Under the pieces are notes generated by a model. That model worked only from the letters and a program-made list of their open reading frames with translations. It did no database searches and was not told where the DNA came from. The translations under genes and the position numbers were made by a program. Positions 60,064 through 64,000 of a DNA stretch of 64,000 nt are shown here, piece after piece. The DNA is from JAPPHA01 sp963664045 (GTDB lineage Bacteria; Pseudomonadota; Alphaproteobacteria; Rhodobacterales; Rhodobacteraceae), in NCBI GenBank assembly GCA_963664045.2, contig CAXXGT010000012.1:248001-312000 (forward strand). The letters are read 5' to 3'. Positions within the stretch are counted from its first letter, which is position 1, and each line of letters starts with the position of its first letter.

Positions 60064-61485
60064 TCACCAGGAGAAGGGCCGGTCAATTCCCGCGAGCGGT
60101 ACCCCGGTGAATGCCGATGCCTCCAGTGACAGCGCCCGCAAGTCCTCGACCTCGAGATTCTCGACCTTGGATTTCCCGCAGGATTTTGCGAGCAGGGTGA
60201 TTTCCATGGTCATGGCGGTCAGAAAGCGGGCCACGCGCTCGGCCGCTCCGGGGACGCTCAGCCGGGTCTCGAGCTCGGGGTCCTGCGTGGTGATTCCGAC
60301 CGGGCAAAGCCCCGTGTGACAATGATGGCACCGCCCCGGCGAAGTCCCGAGCGCGGCATAGTCTTCGACGTAGCGTGGTGAGTTGCACCCGAGCGCCATC
60401 AGGGCCGCCGTTCCGATCATGACGGCGTCTGCGCCCAGGGCCAAGGCCTTGGCCGCGTCGACTCCGCTCCTGATTCCACCCGCCATGACAAGCTTGACCT
60501 CGTCCGACATGCCGCATTCGTCGAGCGCCTCGCGGGCGGCCCGAATAGCGGAAATCGTCGGGATTCCGGTATGATCAAGAAGGATTTCCGGAGAGGCGCC
60601 GGTTCCGCCTTCAGCGCCGTCGACGACGATCACGTCGGCTCCCGCCTTGGCGGCAATCGCGACGTCGTATCGTGGACGGGTGGCGCCGATCTTCACAAGG
60701 ATCGGAACCCTGTAGCCGGTTGCTTCTCTCAGTTCCTCGATCTTGACCTGGAGATCGTCCGCACCCAGGAAATCCGGATGACGAACGGTTGACCTCTGGT
60801 CGACCCCGAGGGGAAGGGAACGCATTTTGGCGACCCGTTCGGACACCTTCATCCCCAGCAGAACGCCTCCGGTGCCCGGCTTGGCGCCCTGCCCCATCAC
60901 AAGTTCGATTCCGTCTGCCATGCGCAAATGCTCGAGATCGAGCATGTAGCGTGACGGCGTGATCTGGTAGACGAGTGTTCTCGAGGCTTCCCGCTCGTCC
61001 TCGAGCATGCCGCCTTCCCCGGTACAGGTCATGCTTCCGACCTTCGATGCGCCGAAACCCAGCGCTGCCTTGGCATTGGCGGACAACGCACCGAACGACA
61101 TGGACGCGACGTAGATGGGAATGGCGAGCCTGATCGGTTCCGACACCAGTCCGGGCCGGTCGCCAAGGACGACTTCGGTTTCGCAGTTTTCGCGGTACCC
61201 TTCGAGGGGGAGCCGCGTCATCGTTGCAGGAACGAAAACGAGGTCGTCGAAGGTCGGCATTCGCCGGTTGAACGTGGTGAATCCACGGAGTTGGTACCGG
61301 CCGAGTTGCGCCATGGCATGAACGTCGGCGATGGCCTTTGCGGACCAGCGGGGGGACCCGCCCTCGTCATAGGATTCCGGGATCCCGACCGGCCGGGACG
61401 AGTCGGATCCGTCGCGCATGGCGACGTCATCTTCCGAAGGCAAGGGAAACGGGTATTCGTAACCTTGTGTCAGATCATCAGCCAT
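60064..61485 (-). CDS. Glutamate-synthase-like FMN/iron-sulfur subunit (GlxD/MgsC type)
   Basis: This 473-residue protein matches the FMN-binding barrel of the large glutamate synthase subunit. It shows PIYVASMSFGALSANAKAALGFGASKVGSMTCTGEGGM and IELVMGQGAKPGTGGVLLGMKV. DVIVVDGAEGGTGASPEILLDHTGIP and GGIRSGVDAAKALALGADAVMIGTAALMAL follow, and the 3Fe-4S cysteines lie in CHHCHTGLCPVGITTQDP. In N-methylglutamate synthase and GlxBCD this subunit joins an amine or ammonia to form (N-alkyl)glutamate. The ATG at 61485 is chosen; upstream extension is unsupported. It overlaps the GXGXG gene by 16 bp. Confidence 0.92.
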   Translation of the reverse strand: MADDLTQGYEYPFPLPSEDDVAMRDGSDSSRPVGIPESYDEGGSPRWSAKAIADVHAMAQLGRYQLRGFTTFNRRMPTFDDLVFVPATMTRLPLEGYRENCETEVVLGDRPGLVSEPIRLAIPIYVASMSFGALSANAKAALGFGASKVGSMTCTGEGGMLEDEREASRTLVYQITPSRYMLDLEHLRMADGIELVMGQGAKPGTGGVLLGMKVSERVAKMRSLPLGVDQRSTVRHPDFLGADDLQVKIEELREATGYRVPILVKIGATRPRYDVAIAAKAGADVIVVDGAEGGTGASPEILLDHTGIPTISAIRAAREALDECGMSDEVKLVMAGGIRSGVDAAKALALGADAVMIGTAALMALGCNSPRYVEDYAALGTSPGRCHHCHTGLCPVGITTQDPELETRLSVPGAAERVARFLTAMTMEITLLAKSCGKSKVENLEVEDLRALSLEASAFTGVPLAGIDRPFSW

Positions 61486-62171
61486 GCGCTTGCGTCCCTG
61501 CTCTGGAAGTGCCACAGCCGTTGCGCGGACACGATCTTGATCCAGTCCCGTGACGAATCCGCCAACCCGAGAGGCTCCAGCTTGCCCTCGACGGTGTCGA
61601 CTTCCCCGGATGTGGGTTCGACCTGGCGGGAATCGACGCCGAGCGATTTTGGCGGTTTTGCCAGCCAGACTTCGCCTCCCCAAAGCGAGTCGGCACAGGC
61701 GTCTTCCGCTCCATCCAGCGCGATGATGCGCCCGGCGTGTGCCATGAACCCGGACAGATAGCCGATCCGGCCCTCGACAATGATCGTCCCGCCCTTCATG
61801 GCCACGCCGCAACGCGGCCCGGTGCTGCCGCGGATATGAAGAAGTCCGCCGAGCATGGATGTTCCGGCGGACATGCCTGCGTATCCTCCGACGGTGATTC
61901 TGCCGCTCGACATTGCTTCACCAACCGCCCAACCGGCATTTCGTTCGATGACAATGTCTGCGCCGCAGTTCAAACCGCCGCAGTAATAGCCGACGCTTCC
62001 GCTCATGCGTACGCTGGCGCCTTCGCCGAGGCCGATCGCCAGGTTGTGCCGGGAGCGGGTGTCCGTCACCACGACGGGATGGCCACTTTCTGCACGCGCG
62101 CGAATTTCCGCGTTGACGTCGCGAATCGGCCGGTCACCGGCATTCACTTCAACGAAGTCTTCGACAGTCAT
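61470..62171 (-). CDS. Glutamate-synthase-like GXGXG subunit (GlxC/MgsB type)
   Basis: This 233-residue protein consists mostly of the right-handed beta-helix of glutamate synthase. Its turns read GSVGYYCGGLNCGADIVIERNAGWAVGEAMSSGRITVGGYAGMSAG, and later GPRCGVAMKGGTIIVEGRIGYLSGFMAHAG. Family members are a separate, middle gene in glx and mgs operons. It overlaps the amidotransferase gene by 4 bp and the FMN-subunit gene by 16 bp. Confidence 0.92.
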   Translation of the reverse strand: MTVEDFVEVNAGDRPIRDVNAEIRARAESGHPVVVTDTRSRHNLAIGLGEGASVRMSGSVGYYCGGLNCGADIVIERNAGWAVGEAMSSGRITVGGYAGMSAGTSMLGGLLHIRGSTGPRCGVAMKGGTIIVEGRIGYLSGFMAHAGRIIALDGAEDACADSLWGGEVWLAKPPKSLGVDSRQVEPTSGEVDTVEGKLEPLGLADSSRDWIKIVSAQRLWHFQSRDASAWLMI

Positions 62172-63106
62172 GCCGCAGCCTTCGAGACGGGCCAGGTCCT
62201 GGTCAGCGCGGGGCCGTCATGGTTGTTGACGTCGCCTTCTTCCAGGTAGATGCGCCGAACAGCCTGTTCTTCCGTGGCGACCGCGATTTCAGGTCGGTCG
62301 CCCATCGAGACGAGCGGCTTGATGGCCCATTTGTCCTTGGCAAATCCGATACTGTCCATGTCTGCAATCAGGTAGGTGAACACGCCGTCTATTTCGGATA
62401 TCGACTGGTCGAGTGCCGTCAGCTTGTCCGCCCCTTTCGACATTCGATCGGAGATCCAGACCGCGATGAGTTCGCTGTCGTTTTCGGTCATGAACCGGTA
62501 ACCCTTGCGCCGCAGCCGGTCTCTCAGCAGGTAGTAGTTTGTAATCTGGCCGTTGTGGACAATGGCCACATCGGGGAAAGGTCGCGCCCAGAACGGGTGG
62601 CTGGCGGTTGGCACGACGGATGATTCGGTTGCGAGCCGTGCGTGGCCCAGGCCGTGGGTTCCGAGAAACTCCCGAACACCGTGTTTCCTGGCCACATCTT
62701 CCGCGGTTCCGGTATCCTTGACGATTTCAAGCGACCGGCCGACCGACTGGATTTCGATCCGGTCACAGATTTCATCTGCGGCTTCCGACCACGAGGCAAC
62801 GTCGTCGATTTCCCTGACCACGAACCTGACGGAAACATGCCGGCTGCGCGCATCGTCATGTGCCGGGTCTTCGACAATGTCGGATCCGAAGTCCCGCACG
62901 ATCGTGATCAGGTCGTCGAGGTCGCGCCCGAGCCTGGCTCTGTCAAACCCGACAGCCCGTATGACATATCCCGAATCCCGGGGCGGTCCGTAGAGCGCGA
63001 ATCCAGTCGAATCAGCGCCCCGGTGCACCTGCGCATCCATCAACTCGACCAGGTCATTTCCGATTCTGCCCGGTTCGGATAGAATCCTGCCTGCGATTCC
63101 ACACAT
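62168..63106 (-). CDS. Glutamate-synthase-like class II glutamine amidotransferase subunit (GlxB/MgsA type)
   Basis: This 312-residue Ntn-type amidotransferase starts MCGIAGRIL, with Cys2 as the catalytic nucleophile after Met removal. Further markers are HGLGHARLATESSVVP.ASHPF and the glutamine-binding VAIVHNGQITNYYLLRDRLRRKGYRF and ENDSELIAVW. It would release ammonia, or in N-methylglutamate synthase transfer the amine of gamma-glutamylamide. It is the first gene of the three-gene operon. A promoter should lie upstream of 63106. Confidence 0.92.
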   Translation of the reverse strand: MCGIAGRILSEPGRIGNDLVELMDAQVHRGADSTGFALYGPPRDSGYVIRAVGFDRARLGRDLDDLITIVRDFGSDIVEDPAHDDARSRHVSVRFVVREIDDVASWSEAADEICDRIEIQSVGRSLEIVKDTGTAEDVARKHGVREFLGTHGLGHARLATESSVVPTASHPFWARPFPDVAIVHNGQITNYYLLRDRLRRKGYRFMTENDSELIAVWISDRMSKGADKLTALDQSISEIDGVFTYLIADMDSIGFAKDKWAIKPLVSMGDRPEIAVATEEQAVRRIYLEEGDVNNHDGPALTRTWPVSKAAA

Positions 63107-63133
63107 GAAGCGCCTCCCTGTTGGCGGTTTCAG

Positions 63134-63364
63134 TTAACCCGTCCCCGAAGGACTTTCAACAAGCCTGTCACTGTTGCACCGGCCATTCCAACCGGGGAGA
63201 TAGCTTACGGGATTGTGGACACTCATCACCGTTCCCTCGGCATGCCTCTCGAGGGTCGCCCCGTTGGTTTTTCGCGCGGGCACCTTCCGAAGGTCCCTGG
63301 CAAGACGTTCAAAGTTTGTCTCGATAGCGTCGAGAAGATCGTCAGGTGAATTTGGCATTGTCAT
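63134..63364 (-). pseudogene. Truncated ClbS/DfsB-family gene fragment
   Basis: The 76-residue frame starts with MPNSPDDLLDAIETNFERLARDLRKVPA, then LERHAEGTVMSVHNPVSYLPGWN. This is the N-terminal half of ClbS/DfsB four-helix proteins (family form ...LLAAI..NF.KL...L..IP...., L.GHAKGT.MS..DLVAYLIGWN). Right after GWN the sequence diverges and stops; the family needs about 90 more residues. The remaining part has been deleted and the amidotransferase gene begins 28 bp downstream. Confidence 0.68.
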
Positions 63365-63802
63365 GTGTCAAACTCGGTTCATGAGAAGATGGGGAGTGGT
63401 TTTCGCATGGCGAAATACGTTTTTTTCACGACGTTGTAATCATGTAATTTTTTTGCGCATGATCTAGCGATTCGCCGTGATTTCGCGGATTTTCGCGAAA
63501 AAGCCTCCGCATAAGCTGCAGATTCTCACATGCCGGCGATTTCGGCCTCATGCCTGGCCTCGGCGGTGGGCGTGGTAAAGTGCTCCACACACGAAGCACC
63601 GCGCTCGCAGCGTGATTCGTTCTTATTGAGTCAGAAGTCAGAAAATCGCGCCATATGGGAATCACTCCCAGAAGATGCAGCAGTTCTCAATATGGATTTT
63701 GCGGCGTATAAAGCGTTGTAATAGTGTTCTTTTATTTCATGCGGTGAATTATTTCGCATTTCGTCGCACCTGCCCTCCCGATGGGCCGGAAGTGATTCCA
63801 AA
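63365..63802. other. AT-richer 438-bp stretch before a partial transposase gene
   Basis: The base composition drops compared with the rest of the window, and the short frames on both strands show no family. It probably is the 5' end of the mobile element whose transposase begins at 63803, or old target DNA. I cannot pick out an inverted repeat because the other end is outside the window. Confidence 0.4.
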
Positions 63803-64000
63803 ATGCAACACCCGTTGATTTTCAACGATTTTTCCCGGAATTCCGCCTCCCGGGGATTCACCTCGCGGCTATTCCGTGATTCCTCCCTCCCCATGAAGCT
63901 GCTCGGCAGATATCTCGCCCGCCTGCGGAAATGCTGCGCCAACATGCTGGACCTGCGCAGCGGAAAGAACTGTCAATACTCCATGGCCGATGCCGGCATG
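63803..64000 (+). CDS. Transposase N-terminus (ISNCY-like), cut by the window edge
   Basis: A frame that opens with ATG at 63803 (or ATG 63893) is still open at the window end. The part after 63893 reads KLLGRYLARLRKCCANMLDLRSGKNCQYSMADAGM. This follows the start of ISNCY-type transposases (L..LR.CF..I.DPR.GKNTQYS..DA.LSAF). Only this N-terminal piece is available, so the assignment rests on about 35 residues. Confidence 0.55.
   Translation, partial: MQHPLIFNDFSRNSASRGFTSRLFRDSSLPMKLLGRYLARLRKCCANMLDLRSGKNCQYSMADAGM

Noticed and set aside
1..64000. CRISPR arrays, rRNA operons and prophage structural genes
   Set aside because: I looked for regularly spaced direct repeats, rRNA-like blocks and head or tail genes and saw none.

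Overview
The window is GC-rich DNA of an alphaproteobacterium, probably Rhodobacterales or a neighbouring order. The main evidence is the run rho - mnmE - mnmG - rsmG - parA - parB (13.8-20.9 kb), an arrangement typical of the origin-proximal region in this class. Three perfect parS sites lie inside mnmG and rsmG. Other support is the folC-accD pair and a TctABC-type transporter.

Layout. 0-13.2 kb: accessory catabolic genes. These are two Gfo/Idh/MocA dehydrogenases, a hydroxyisobutyrate-dehydrogenase-like enzyme, an AEC carrier, a tctB-tctA-tctC transporter, an OsmC protein, an Ldh-type dehydrogenase, a cupin, a broken BKACE gene, and a flavin reductase / LysR / luciferase-like monooxygenase / alpha-beta hydrolase group. 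13.2-13.8 kb: a Tn3 transposase remnant. 13.8-20.9 kb: the housekeeping and chromosome-partition block. 21-29 kb: a membrane protein, an XRE-ImmA/IrrE gene interrupted by one amber codon, folC, accD, a CPBP protease, an arginine-deiminase-superfamily hydrolase and an exported MTA/SAH-nucleosidase-like protein. 29.1-33.1 kb: two complete insertion sequences whose ends and 8-bp target duplications can be read directly. One is an IS1595-type element with two coupled cargo ORFs; the other is a single-gene IS66-type element beside a start-less VapB-like antitoxin. 33.4-40.8 kb: a peptide ABC transporter operon, a proline iminopeptidase and ubiG. 40.8-42.8 kb: a DUF4338/DruA-like remnant, a deaminase and degenerate DNA. 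42.8-50.5 kb: a Liv-type transporter operon ending in a TPR protein and a FAD oxidoreductase. 50.7-51.4 kb: a DUF1778 antitoxin with a dead GNAT toxin.

51.8-63.1 kb is the most interesting part. It is a bacterial microcompartment (BMC) locus whose genes overlap by 1-4 bp: glutamine-synthetase-like ligase, BMC-P vertex protein, BMC-H hexamer, opine-dehydrogenase-like protein, acylating aldehyde dehydrogenase, tandem BMC shell protein, a malate dehydrogenase with an EutQ-like N-terminal extension, and RidA. A DAO-family oxidoreductase diverges from it, and three split glutamate-synthase-like subunits (class II amidotransferase, GXGXG, FMN/Fe-S) follow. I infer a metabolosome for amine catabolism. 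An amine would be gamma-glutamylated, rearranged to an N-alkylglutamate (as in the N-methylglutamate pathway) or oxidised directly (as in the Puu pathway), and the aldehyde released would be converted to acyl-CoA inside the shell. NADH would be recycled by the malate-dehydrogenase fusion, and RidA would detoxify imines. No phosphotransacylase, alcohol dehydrogenase or known signature enzyme is visible in the window.

A second theme is gene decay. About eight loci are recognisable wrecks: BKACE, Tn3 tnpA, XRE-ImmA, vapB, DruA-like, the GNAT toxin, a ClbS/DfsB fragment and a shortened MT-A70 gene. Together with fresh insertion sequences this suggests a genome in an early phase of erosion, for example a host-associated lineage. 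That is an inference from this one window.
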